Shown here: positions 35,108 through 46,695 of the stretch, piece after piece
How positions within the stretch are numbered: the stretch's first letter is position 1
Layout of the letters: every line of letters starts with the position of its first letter
Assembly (NCBI GenBank): GCA_025677825.1
Contig: JAIXMO010000015.1
Span: forward strand, 310,001 to 374,000
Direction: 5' to 3'
Origin: Helicostylum pulchrum
Taxonomy: Eukaryota > Mucoromycota > Mucoromycetes > Mucorales > Mucoraceae
Length of the DNA: 64,000 nucleotides
Translations under genes and position numbers: made by a program
Notes under the pieces: model-generated
What the model saw: only the letters and a program-made list of their open reading frames with translations
What the model was told of the DNA's origin: nothing
The model's database searches: none

Positions 35108-36028
35108 TTATTTAAACATGATATCGCGCAAATTTTTTAAAATATCTGAATTATATCTAGTACATTCATCGTTACAAACCGAATGCAAACGCCCGCATCG
35201 ATAGCAGCTAATACATATAAAAATGTTAAAATATGTCTCAAAAAAATTTATCGAAATGCTTTTCATACATCTCTGCACCACAGATACATAGTACATGCCG
35301 ACATCCATTCTATCAAAAAACCATATATCGAATAAGTTGTTAGATAATATATATAATTTATGTACGTACGATTTTATCGATGATACGGCTACATCTGGTA
35401 CAAACACACCAATTGTTTTCTTTCGCGGCCTTTAAAGAGCGCCTTCTCAACTCCTTGTCGTCAACTCGTTTGACTATATCTGAAAAAAAAGAGGTAAGTA
35501 TCGCATAATAGTATAATCTAGCTTAAAAGATTTACTGGTATGCCACTTGTTCTGACAGGCACTGCAAAATGCCCTGTTGCAGCTACGACAAATGGTGAAA
35601 GTGCACTTTTCTTGAAGCTGTTTATCACTTTCGAGAACCTGACCACAATTTTCCATTGGACAGAAAATCTGTTTTATGTATTTAGCTTTTTAAGTTCCTG
35701 TTTTTTTTCAAAAAAATAAATAAATAACTCAAACCTTATAAGAAACATCTGTTTTTTTCTGAAAGAGACGTTTCCACCAGACATAGGCTTGTTTATGTAT
35801 AACAATATTATCATCAACGTACGCTTTTACAAGTTTTTTACATGTAAAGTCAGGGCATTCTAATGATATGTAGCCCAAATGATATTCTCCATCTGGGGTC
35901 CCCTTCAAGTACTCACAAAGACATTTCTCGCAAGTTGCGTGCAAACAAGTTGATTCTTTAGCAGACGGGTAACAGTTTTTTTCCGAACAAGTTTCTAAAC
36001 AAATAACACATTCAATATTTCCAGACAT
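35108..36028 (-). CDS. RBR-type (RING-IBR-RING) E3 ubiquitin ligase-like protein, copy 2 (225 aa)
   Basis: Five exons (35735-36028, 35536-35668, 35370-35479, 35269-35309, 35108-35207) give 225 aa. The domain order equals copy 1: RING1 with CVICLETC ... CLHATCEKC ... CPDFTCKKL, IBR with FCPMENCGQVL, CTFTICRSCNRAFCSAC and NKWH, RING2 with NWCVCTRCSRIIDKI, NGCRHVLCICG and CYRCGRLHSVC. The presumed catalytic Cys of RING2 is kept (NGC). The two proteins align end to end with about half the residues different by eye, so the duplication is not recent, yet exon lengths 2-5 (133, 110, 41, 100 nt) are identical. The ends diverge most. RBR ligases transfer ubiquitin through a Cys intermediate; no target can be named. 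Confidence 0.86.
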
Positions 36029-37110
36029 TTTGTTTTCGGATAGATATTATGAGGTAGGAAAAGAAAAAGAAAAAAGAAACAGAGTGTCTCTTCTATCTAT
36101 ACTCAATATAATGATTAATTTAGTGTTTTATTATACTATGAATCCTGAATCCTGGAGTCTCGATAAACTATAACTTGAAACAATTTGTCATTTCCCTTTT
36201 AAGTCTTACCCCTAATTTTCGAGGGAGGTAAAAAAGGTATAAAAAAAAAGAAGTGTAATTTTTAAGGGCATTGGTATCTCCAGTTATCGTAAGCTCCTAA
36301 ACACTGCGATTTTTAATTAAAAAATAAAATACAAAAGTAACATATTTCAAAGTATAATTCCCTACTGAAAATGTCACTGAGACTTCTCCCGCTTGTCTTT
36401 CCGAAGATAAAAAAAGTTTTTACTGATTACGACTTAAACATTGGATGGACATTGAGAAAGATAAACGCTTATTATCCCAACAATTTCATATCCGTTGTCT
36501 TTCATTGTCTTTTAATTGGCTTGGTATCTCGGCAAAAGCATAGTGATGACTTCCAAAGCTACTGCCAATATTGTATGATGTTCTTAGCACATATGTTTAT
36601 TATATACATGTATAATTAAAAAAATAGTTCTTACCAACAAATTCGTTCTTGATAGTATACAGGAGACGGGTTGCAACTTTTTGTCCCGCCTCATTCAGTC
36701 TTCTTTTTGCGTTGGCTTCTCAATTGTCTAATACTTGCCTATTTTAAGCTTTGTTTCAACTTCTGCTTATTTAATTTTGTTGGTTTCACTTCCATTGTTA
36801 TATCTCTTGTTCTTGTATGGGCTCTGATTGATTGCTCTTAAGCTAAGTAAAAGTGGATCGGTGGGATTGTTTCTATAACAGATATCCAGTCCAACTTTTT
36901 TTACTCCTTCTGTAATAATTCTTTTGTAAGAGCCTTGCTATATGACTCGCAGTAGAACGTGCAGATCACCTTCTCATGCGTTATAATATTCATTAGTCTT
37001 TGGGGAAAAAAAGGACGACGTAAAGGACGACGTAAGGCTTGCTAGCGGTAGACAAAAGTCGCAACAGGTCTATATTGCATGTTAGACTACGCAAACGCGT
37101 TAATTTTTTT
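36029..37110. other. Gene-poor interval with minus-strand coding debris
   Basis: About 1.1 kb with no intact gene. Reading the minus strand gives short protein-like scraps separated by stops, for example RLNEAGQKVATRLLYTIKNE near 36640-36710 and ITHEKVICTFYCESYSKAL near 36920-36990. These probably belong to the relic immediately upstream at 37111-37430. A plus-strand 82-codon frame at 36371-36619 has no recognisable content. A tandem GGACGACGTAA word lies at 37012-37035. Confidence 0.4.
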
Positions 37111-37430
37111 TTATTTGTATATAATATGTTGTGTGTTTTCCGAAGTCTTTGGCACATGGATAGGGTCGGCTCTGTCACGGTCTGCAAATGGTTGCTTGGA
37201 TGTAGAAGAGTATGACACGAACACCATGTCCACAGAAGAATCTTTGATCAGTGTATCCACCATCGAATCGAAGAGTCGAAGTCTCGTACTTACATCCTCC
37301 TTTCCTGGTGATTTGCGTACGTAGCCAATTACTTGATATTCATTTTTTTTAAGTCTTCAGTTCGCGCTTTGTGTTCTCGGTCTACATTCAACATCTTCTC
37401 GGCTGTCAGTTCTACATACAAATACGTAAA
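37111..37430 (-). pseudogene. Relic of a zygomycete mobile-element-like gene with an IGYxRKS motif
   Basis: The minus strand encodes about 35 residues (ELTAEKMLNVDREHKARTED) that run into an A8 tract (37343-37350). They resume one frame away as YQVIGYVRKSPGKEDVSTRL, LRLFDSMVDTLIKDSSVDMV and FVSYSSTSKQPFADRDRA before a stop at 37111-37113. A single-base indel in the A8 tract would rejoin them, the hallmark of a decayed gene. The IGYVRKS start with a following regularly charged helix resembles the YxRxS start of serine recombinases, and I associate it with a widely repeated zygomycete family. Both statements are inference. Confidence 0.42.
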
Positions 37431-38251
37431 TATATGAATATACGTTCAGATGCTGCGAGTATACTTACCCCAGTGTCCTTTCTTAAGTACCCAGAGAAAA
37501 CAACGCCTTATATTTTGTTAATTATTTTGATGCTTGGGCCGTTGTTCGACACTGACAAAGTTAAGTTTGGCCATTCCACATCAAGTAGAAAATGATTTCA
37601 CAGACCAGTTATCAAACCGATCTGTGATGAGAATTATTTCTGAATAAATTTGGGGGATTCTTGGTACACGCGTATTACTTTTTAACGTACTTTTATTAAT
37701 TGCCGAAAAAAATAGTAGTATCACATTCGGACGGAACACTTGAGCGTTTGTGACTAGAGCTCTTTTACACGGCGGTTGCTTTAATAAAAACAGTATCATT
37801 TTGTACGAAGATAGAGAAAACGGAAATACTAAAAAATAAAATGAAGAAAAATAAAAATGAATTCCTTTTAAAAGTGTACATATAATAAATTTTTTTTACA
37901 TATATTGGTATGCCTTGTATTTAAGGAAGGAAAAAGGAAATAAAAGCGATTTATTCTAAAAAAAAGATAGAATAAATACAGCTTAGGCTGATAAATGGAT
38001 TTATTTAATCATTTTTTGGTACACTTGTTTCATGCAAGAAATTCAAAAAAATAGAGCGATATTGCAAATTGGTATCAGTAGATGTCTTCACTTTATAACA
38101 CTAATAATGTGTAAATAAACCTTGGTTCTTAGATGCAGGACCGTAAACGTCCCCAAATTCATTAAATAAAAACATTTATTTTAAAGCCACAGAATATTTT
38201 TTTTTTTTCGTTTTTTTTTTTTATTCTTCTTTAACAAAATAAACAATAAAA
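37431..38251. other. Intergenic interval before the methyltransferase gene
   Basis: About 820 nt. The left part has scattered open frames without support. The right 300 nt are AT-rich with poly(T)/poly(A) runs close to the next start codon and are probably its promoter. Confidence 0.45.
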
Positions 38252-39562
38252 ATGAGTGAAGCACCTCAAGTTGATATCTTGGAAGCTTCCAAGGAAAAGT
38301 TCATTAACCTTATGTCAGAACTTGACGATGGTCAATTCCATAGCTTTGAGCAATTCGTTCAAACCGCTCTTCGTACGTACACGAGAAAAAAAAACTTTTT
38401 TTTTTTTTTTTAGATCAAAACAGATTCACTTACATGTAATTTTTTAGAGGAATACCATGGACAAATTCATAACCACCATGGCGAAGAGACCGAGAATATG
38501 GATACAGAAGAAGAACATGACGGTAGTTATCAACCTGTCAGTGAGGCTAAAATGATGAGATTAGGTAGAATGATTAAAGATCTTCGTAACCGTGTACCTA
38601 TCTCTGCTGAAGCTCCTGGAGAAAAGACAACCATTCCTAATACACCTGACGTAAGTATATGTAAACTCCCCCAAAGAAAAAAGAGGATATGATGATTGAT
38701 TTATGCTATATATAGTTTAAGGGATTCACTGAACAAAATACAGTTCATGTCGATGGATTTTTGTACTCTGAAGAAGACGTAGACGACCTTTGCGACGAAG
38801 GAAAAATGTCTCGTAATTACTGTTTAGATTGTAAATCTAAAAAATGTGCACCTTTGAGTAAGTAATATGAAATTGTGTATTTAGGAAATAGATAATTAAT
38901 GCAAGATTTTTTTTTCTTTCTTTAAATAGACTTTATTTCTCACTCTGCATCAGTTTTGCAATTACAATTCTTGTATCAAGTTGTTTTAGCTGATAAAGTA
39001 AAGGATAAGGTTATTGTTGATGTTGGATCAAGATTAGGAGCTGTTTTGTATGCTGTAAGTTTTTTTATTATTATTAGTGAAAGAGAATTTTTAGTTTACT
39101 TAAATTACGAAATAGGGTCATTTGTTCACTCGTGCTCGTAAACTTATTGGTGTTGAAATCAACGAATGGTTCACCAAATTACAAAAGGATATGATTAAAC
39201 AATACAAAATGGAAGACCGTGTAGAAGTTATGTGTAAAGATATTCAAACGATGCCCGAACTATTATCAAAGGATGCCGATGTTGTGATTATGAACAACGT
39301 GTTCCAATTCTTTAACGATCTTCCTATGCAACAACAAATTTGGAAATTTGTTCGTGCTGAAACAAAAAAGAAGTCGGGATTATTGCTGGTTACACTTCCT
39401 GCTTTACAAGATCAGTTAAAGGAGGCTGGATTATCTGCTAACAAATTAATGAAGGGTTGGGTAAAGGAAGTCAAGCTTAATTATGATGGTGGATGGTTCC
39501 AAGAGCTTAGTGATGACGAGTTGGAAGAAATCAAGCAAGTTCACTTGTATAGAGTACTGTAA
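38252..39562 (+). CDS. Class I SAM-dependent methyltransferase (345 aa)
   Basis: Five exons (38252-38372, 38448-38650, 38716-38857, 38930-39054, 39116-39562) give 345 aa. The N-terminal 100 residues are acidic and helical. A Cys-containing region, VDGFLYSEEDVDDLCDEGKM then YCLDCKSKKC, precedes FISHSASVLQLQFLY, an arrangement I know from a small eukaryotic methyltransferase family that lacks a well-defined substrate. The Rossmann core follows: motif I VIVDVGSRLGAVLYAGHLF, the acidic ribose-binding end of strand 2 (KLIGVEINEWF), DADVVIMNNVFQFF as motif IV, and a C-terminal VKLNYDGGW strand. The intron in motif I (between GAVLYA and GHLF) is in phase 0. The target molecule is unknown. Confidence 0.85.
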
Positions 39563-40339
39563 ATTTATATTATTCGTATAGAAACGTTACTGCTGCTTCT
39601 TTTTTTTTTTTGAGGAAAAGGAAATATTAGAATAAAACGACTCTTTTTTTAGCATGCATTTGCCTCTACTTTTTTATTACAGTCAGAATATAAGAGTCTG
39701 TTGGGGGTATACAAAGTAAATAACCGTTCTATTTGGCTCAATTGTGGCATTGCTTTTCATTGTACACGAACCCCAAGTACCTATGATTATGCGCGTTTAT
39801 TTGATCACCTACGTGATACAACCTTTGTTCATGCCAAACCTATTTTTTTAAAAAACAATTTGCAGTCACGCAGATGCGCCTTACAAGAAATAGACCCAAC
39901 CACATGATAATCTCTTAAGCAGGAAACATAGAAACTTTATTACGTTCACAGTTAATAGGTAGTTGTAAAAGATATTTTTTCGTTTTTGATTTTTATTTAA
40001 AAAAGGGGGGAAGTAGAAAGGCCTGTGCAACTTAGCTTGCATACGTAGGACACTACCTGAGTCTATTCTCTTATCATACCCATCCCCGAAGACATGATCC
40101 TCATTGAAAGCCTAGAGGAAACAGCAGAAACCCTGGATCCAGGATTACTTATAAGGAAAAAAAATTGTTGTGTCCTAATTGTGGTATGAAAAAGTTAAAA
40201 AAAAAAGTTGGTTTTGACGGTAATATCCACCACCAGCAAAGTGACTGCCGAAACAATAGTTGGATTTTTTTTTTTGATAAAAAACACGTCTCTCTCTTTT
40301 TTTTTTGCAGTTCTTTTGTACCTCTATTGAACTTCATTC
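39563..40339. other. Intergenic interval with one coding-like scrap
   Basis: About 780 nt. A plus-strand frame ending at 39907 (IWLNCGIAFHCTRTPSTYDY and following) reads like protein but has no recognisable domain, start or splice partners. The 50 nt before the next gene include a poly(T) and a TTTGCAG acceptor-like word, so a 5' UTR intron of NIC96 is possible. Confidence 0.4.
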
Positions 40340-43300
40340 ATGTCTCTCGAGATTCTTAAACAACTTCGACAGAAGTCGGAATTGATTCTATCTGATAATG
40401 ATAGGGGAAACTTTCCCATGATTCAAAAGAGTCTCGATCAAATGGAAAGGGAAATGAATGCCATGAATGAAAGAATTAAACCTACACCTGAACTTCATGC
40501 AAAAGCGTAAGTTTTTTTTATTAAACGATAGTCTTTTTTAAAACAGAGAGAGTGAGGGTACTCATCTTCCTTTTTTTTTTCTGTATATAGTCATTACTTT
40601 TTAGCAAGTAGTGGTATTGATACCGATTATGTATCCAATGCCGTCGATACGAGTCATACTTTTGAAAGTATACAAATGGAAGATCACACAGACATCAAAG
40701 TATGTACAACTACACTGTAAAAAAAAATCATTGTAAAGTGGTTTTGCTAAACAAATAACTTACAATTAGAAATTCTTAAACGAAGAACACGAACGTATCT
40801 TGATTGACATTATTGAAGAGCAAAGAAATATTGTAACGTATATTTACACAGCAACAACAACAAAAAAATAATACTTATTAACCCCCCCCCCCCTCGTCTC
40901 TCTGATAGAACAATGAGCAATTCGACGATTTTTACAAGTACCAATTTGAAGAATTTATTGAAGAAAATGATAGAGAACGTATGGAGGAAGATGAAAATAC
41001 GAACGACTTGAAAGAATTTGAGAAGGATAATGTTAATACTGGTATTAACGTAAGTTTTTTCTTTTATGAGAGAAAAAAAAAAGGGGGTTCGCGACTAAAA
41101 AAAAAATCCTTTAGAGAATCAACGATTATGCGAAGATTATTACCATGTTGAACCAAGATCGTTTAATGAAAAAGGACTGTGACGTGTTGAAACAACTTTC
41201 CAGTATTCGTAACTTGTCCGATTTGAAGAGGGTAAAGCATTACTTTTTTTCTTTCTGTTAATAAGTTGACTAATTTACCTTTTTTTTAAAAAAAAAAAAG
41301 TCTCAAGATGGCGCAGAAGAATCGTGGAGTATATTAAACCATATAATTAACAAGTCAGGTATCAATGGACGATTAGAAGGACGATTCCTCAAGGACTACA
41401 TCACTCAACCCTATCACAGCGTTACAGCTACACAAACTCGTCGTCAATTAATTGGCGCATCCAAGTCCTGGTTAGAACAACAGTATGTTTTTTTATGAAG
41501 CACTAGTGAGGAATATAAACTAATTAGTTCTTTTAGATCCTCACAATTTATTAATGACGTCTTGAACAAAAATGCATCTAAAACACAAGTGGGTGGTATT
41601 CCCTCATTTACACATCGTTTGCGTGCATACATCGATCTTACGTACAAGACAACATCCGGTTGGACAGATGGTAGAATTGAAGTAGTGAATGAAGTACCTA
41701 TTTGGGTATTTATGTACCTCTTGATTCGTAGTGGACATATGGATCTTGCAATCAAGTTTGTTGATTCGAATGGAGAAATGTTTGCATCTGAACGAAAGTT
41801 TGTCTCTTATTTTAAGGAATATAATAGTGCAAAGGATCATTGGTAAGGAGAAAGAGAGAGGGGAATTTTGTTATCAGTAAACTAATTTTTGGATTTTTTT
41901 TATTAGTGTATCTAGATCATCACAGGAAGCTATTTTAGCTGATTATTATCGATTTGGGTATGGTGATGAAAACGCGGACCCTTTCAAGGTCGTTATTTAC
42001 AAGATCCTTGGTCGATGTGAATTACATAACAAGAATTCACCTGATGTGATTAAAACTACAGAAGACTATATCTGGCTCCAGGTAAAAAAAAATATTCATA
42101 TACAAAGGAAACGTTTGTTTTTAATAACCGTAATTATTTTTTTTTTTTTTTTTTTTTTTTTGTATAGTTGATGTTGATTAGAGAGGTTACAGATACAGAA
42201 AGATATTCGTTCGAACGTTATCGACTTGAAGATTTCCAAAAGGAAATCACTGCTCTCGGAAGCAAATATTTCGATCGCGATGAAACCAATCCTTATACCT
42301 TCTTCAGAATTTTATTGCTGACACTTCAGTTTGAGGAAGCTATTGAACATTTCTGTAAACAAAAGAAGCTTCGACTTGAGACTGTACATTTCGCACTTGC
42401 ATTAGTCTATTGTGGTTTATTAAATGTGACCTCGCCTGAAAAGGTTAACATACCTAAAATATGTAAGTTTTTTATTTTTTTGCCAAGTATTTAACGTAAA
42501 ACTAATATTATCTTTTTGTAGTGATTATAAACGAGGAAAATCGTGCTACATTGAATTTCCCTAGATTGGTGGATCAATATGTTAAAGTGTACTTGGCTGA
42601 TAAACCAAACGAAGCTCTCCAGTATGTATGTCTTTCTTCATTATACTCTGTCAAACAAGGATATCCCAATGATGCTATGGTTCAAATTGCCAAAAATTAT
42701 ATTTGTAAATTCACTTTGAATAGTAAAGATTTCAAGACGATTCTTGGTACAGATGGTCAAGAACGTAGTGTAAGTTTGAAGAAACGTTTTTGATGCTTCA
42801 CAAAAAAAAAGGTTACTAACTTGCCTCCTTCTTTTTTTTTTATTAGCCTGGTTTGATTGATAATCAAAGGGGTTTATTAAACATTAACTCTGAAAATGAA
42901 TTTGCAAGTGAGATTATTCGACCCATTGCAGAGAAATGTGTTCAAACAGGACGTTGTATAGATGCAGTTTATGCGTACAGTTTATCTGGAGATTATAATC
43001 AAATGGCAGATGTATTAGCAAAGGAGTTAAGTGATGCATTACAACAACCTCAATCGTTTAGAGCTACAGACCCTACACTCTCTCAATACTCCAATACCGA
43101 GATCATTCAATTTGCATTAGAGACTATACGCCACTGCGAAAACAAACAATATATCAGTTCATCAATTGACGAATCTAAAAAGGTTACGATTCGTATTTTA
43201 ATTCAATTACTTCAGTTCCGAGTTGCTTATGAACAGGGACAACACGAAACAGCACTTCAATTAATGCAACAAGCTAACGTAATCCCGTTACAAGGAAATA

Positions 43301-43692
43301 TGGAGCAAATTCAATTGTATGTTAATCAGTTTGGTAATTTGGCTGAAACAATCAAAAAGAATATACCCGAATTATTGTTGAATGCAATGGATAGCTTGTA
43401 TAAGCTTTGGTCTAATAATTCTGGTCATGCTTCGGTAAATTTTTGTTGTCCACATCAAAATTTTTGGTTTTAAATTATTAAACTCTTTTTATTATAGGAA
43501 TTGGAAAACCTGGAGCGAAAATCTCGTACTTTATTAACATTTACTGGGTTGATCAACTTTGCTATTCCTAATGATATTATTGTTCGTCTCAACAAGTAAG
43601 TGCTAATTGAATATATATATTTGTACATAAACTAATATAAATCATATAGAGCCGACACATACATGTCTACTCGTCAAGTCTACAAGTATTAG
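40340..43692 (+). CDS. NIC96: Nucleoporin NIC96/NUP93
   Basis: Nic96 is a linker scaffold nucleoporin that ties the inner ring of the nuclear pore to the Nsp1 complex. Thirteen exons: 40340-40506, 40591-40699, 40770-40832, 40909-41049, 41115-41231, 41301-41482, 41537-41842, 41907-42081, 42168-42462, 42522-42769, 42847-43434, 43498-43595, 43650-43692. The spliced product is 843 aa, close to the yeast protein (839 aa). The N-terminal 200 residues are helical and include a coiled-coil segment that in the family binds the Nsp1 complex. The rest is the all-helical Nic96 domain. Landmarks: PIWVFMYLLIRSGHMDLAI, QEAILADYYRFGYGDENADP, YIWLQLMLIREV, QFEEAIEHFC and LNFPRLVDQYVKVY. The final exon encodes only 14 residues ending in STRQVYKY. 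It converges on NOC2 with a 118 nt gap. Confidence 0.95.
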
Positions 43693-43810
43693 TTTTTCTT
43701 TATCTTCTTGATAATAATAAAAAGAAAAACAGAATTATGACAGATTTTTTATTTTTTATTTTTTTTTAATGCACGTATAAATTTGTCTATAGTTTTATTT
43801 TTTATTTTGT

Positions 43811-46146
43811 TTAAGCTTCCTTTTGTTGAATTCTCTTTTTCAAAAAGTTACCAAGAGGAGTTGTTTCGAAATCAGTTGTTCTCAAGAAAGCGTTAGCTTC
43901 ATCTAATTTGTTGGGTGTATATTCAATTGGTGCACGTTTTTGTTCAATATAATTCTTGTGAGTGATCATCTTTTCAACAAGTGTACGGATAGATTTCAAA
44001 AATCTTGTACCCTTCATCTTTGCAAGATATTCCTTGAGCTGTATAATTTTGTTAGTAGTTAAATTCTAAAACAAGTACAAAAAAAAAGGGGGCTTTACCT
44101 TATCGATAGCAGGGATGGCTAATTCGGGGAATGCAATGGAGAGACCAAGACAGGCATAAAAGTCAATAAGACCATCATACATGACGTTAAATACAGCATC
44201 TTGATAACACTTTGCAGACATGTAAGCTTTTGGAGTTTTAAGATGTAAAGTCCAATCGAACTCTGGTAACTCAACATCGACAGCACCCTTACCCTTAAAG
44301 ATATCACTACTAAGTATTTCAAACAAATAAGGAGCCAAAGGAATATAGTAACCGGTTGAATCAATGACACCAGTGAGTGTACGGATCAAATGAATACGTA
44401 AAGGTAAGAACTGAGCGGTAGGATTTAAACGAATGGTATGAAGACAGACCTCAACTAAGGGATGAACAAGGGCTTGCATAGGAGAAGTCTCGCCTATAGC
44501 AGGGTCACAAGTAACGGCAATGACACTAGCCCAGAAATCTAAACAACTAACAAATTGCCATGTATAAATCTTTTTAAAACTTTCAACGGTTTGTTCCTTT
44601 TTGGCTTTTTTCAAGTGATCCGCGAGTTGGCGTACGTAGACATTTGCATGTTCGTAACTTAATTTAGGGTAGACTGTGTAGAGGTCGGCTGCTTCGTCCA
44701 TCATTTGTTGGATCACGGGTAAACTGGTCTCGTTGATCTTGGTGGATCGGTTGGCAAAAACAAGGTAGACACCCTTTAAGGCGTTAGGCATGTAATCTTT
44801 ACGGGCTCCGTCGATGGCTGTGGTGGAAAAGTGTTTAATGGCTTTGTAACAAGCGTTACGTGTTTGCTCTGAAAGAGCGACATCTGACCAACGATCTAAT
44901 AAAACCTATAAGATGAAAGAGAATGAGTTATATGTATACACATATATATATATGCGTATGGACTTACACGAAGATATTCTCTAGAGACTTTGGGTAAACA
45001 ACCTAAATATAATGTACAGGGAGCTAAATGCTCTAAAACGTATTCGATGATATCGTCATGTGATAACTCACGAAGGAATCGAATACAGTTATTGAAAAAC
45101 AAGATGATGACACGTTCCAACTTTGGCCAGTTCTTTGTCTTTCCAGGATATTTCTCTTTTTTTAAAAAGTAAATGTGATTACTTAAAATGGGGTAAGCTG
45201 CTTTTAATGTATCTCTAATAAGTTTGGCATAAACTATTTGTTAAATTTTTTTTAGTATTTTTTTGTGACTTATTCATGCAAAAATAATAATTTCGTATTA
45301 CCTTTGCTGCTTTCGACGCGATATGTGAAATTGGTTTTTTGTGGTTCATCTGATCTAACAATTGATCTAAAAGCCAACAACATTTTCTTCCAAGCAGCAG
45401 GTGATTTTTTATTTGCTGCTGCAGACCACTCCTTTAACATGGCGTAAGTAACAAGTGTTGATGTATCGTCTTGATCCATATCGCTACCCTCTTCCATATC
45501 TTCATCTTCGTCATCATCTCCTTCTTCAACAGACTCGTATTCATCATCCTCGTCTTCTTCTTCATCATCTTCGCTTTCTTCTTGTTCATCTTCATCTAAT
45601 CCTTCGGCAACAATATTTTGATCAGGTCCTAAAATTACCTCAAAGGCATCTAATGCGTCTAAATCTGCTTCCTAAATGATATCATATGCATTAGCGCACT
45701 GCTTGTGCATAAATATAAAAAAAAAACTTTATTTTATTTACCTCATCGTCACTGAGATCAAGGGTTTCTTCAGTATCAATGACAAAGTTGCAAAAGTAAT
45801 CGTCAGCATTAACTAAAGGAGTTCTGTGAGTTACATGTAAAAAAAAAAGAGGTTTTAGTAATTGTATTCGAGAATATATTCATATATTTGTATACGTACG
45901 TATCTACAGGAGCAGGTGTTTCGAGCTTCTTTTCATCGTCTAGAGAATAAAACAGTTAGTTTCAAAAAGTTTGCATAAAGTTTTTTTTTATATACTACCT
46001 TTATGAGGATCGGTGGGAGCACCACGACGTGATTGACGCTTTACAACTTGTTTCTTGAACTTATTGGATTCCTTTCTCTTCTTAACAACACCCTTAAGTT
46101 TGTTCTTTTGAAATTTAATAGTTGACTTCTTTTCTTTGCTACCCAT
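43811..46146 (-). CDS. NOC2: Nucleolar complex protein 2 (60S ribosome biogenesis)
   Basis: Noc2 pairs with Noc1 or Noc3 to move pre-60S particles from the nucleolus to the nucleoplasm. Seven exons on the minus strand (45999-46146, 45900-45939, 45742-45823, 45302-45671, 44968-45233, 44099-44905, 43811-44038) give 646 aa. The N-terminus is lysine-rich and fits a nucleolar localisation signal (KKSTIKFQKNKLKGVVKKRK). Then comes a long Asp/Glu-rich acidic region (exon 4). The conserved core is a helical repeat with VCLHTIRLNPTAQFLPLRIH, LTGVIDSTGYYIPLAPYLFE and FDWTLHLKTPKAYMSAKCYQ, which are Noc2-specific. The C-terminal exon encodes a basic tail ending in LKKRIQQKEA. Length is a little below the yeast protein (about 710), mostly in the acidic part. 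Confidence 0.94.
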
Positions 46147-46446
46147 TTTGTTTTACAAGTTATTTTTAAAAGAAACGATCTTGCTTTTTTTTTTCTTTCG
46201 AAAAAGAAAGGTTGGGTGAATAAGGATACGCGTGACTATTTTTCGTGACATCGCCTTATTTACCTCAACTTTGTGGCTTACAAGTTCCAAATACTAGTGG
46301 TCACATTTTGATCATGGAAACCGTAATCATGAAGACCTATTTATTCGCCGCTCAGGAGGGAGGGCAATCAGTTGCCATATAAAAAGAGAAAACGTTTTTT
46401 CGAGAAACGATCTTTTTTCTTCTCTTTTTTTATATATATATTTATA

Positions 46447-46695
46447 ATGACTTTTTTCCGAACTGATATTCATCTTGCTCAAAACAATCAAGATACTTTA
46501 CCAATGACGTATTTGCAAGCACAACAACAACAACAACAATCGTCGTCGTCTACTACTACTACTACTAGTACGACAACTAATCCACCGGCTGTTGTTACTA
46601 AACTATTTCAACATTTGTTTAAAGGCTCTACAAACAAAACTGATACTCGTATTACTTCAGATCCCATGAATCGACTTGTTTCCTTTCACTTGTAA
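46447..46695 (+). CDS. Small hypothetical protein (82 aa)
   Basis: An 82-codon frame starts 301 nt upstream of, and divergent from, NOC2. It contains a polyglutamine/poly-Ser/poly-Thr stretch in the middle (QQQQQQSSSSTTTTTSTTT) between two more ordinary segments, MTFFRTDIHLAQNN and PPAVVTKLFQHLFKG. A TATATATATA element lies 12-26 nt before the start and an AT-rich 3' end with AATAAA follows near 46796. No domain is recognised. The clean gene-like flanks make it more likely real than chance. Confidence 0.5.
   Translation: MTFFRTDIHLAQNNQDTLPMTYLQAQQQQQQSSSSTTTTTSTTTNPPAVVTKLFQHLFKGSTNKTDTRITSDPMNRLVSFHL

Noticed and set aside
36371..36619. 82-codon plus-strand frame
   Set aside because: No recognisable content and no exon links; may be debris, not listed as a gene.
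40880..40893. C13 run in NIC96 intron as a regulatory element
   Set aside because: Simple homopolymer inside an intron pyrimidine tract.
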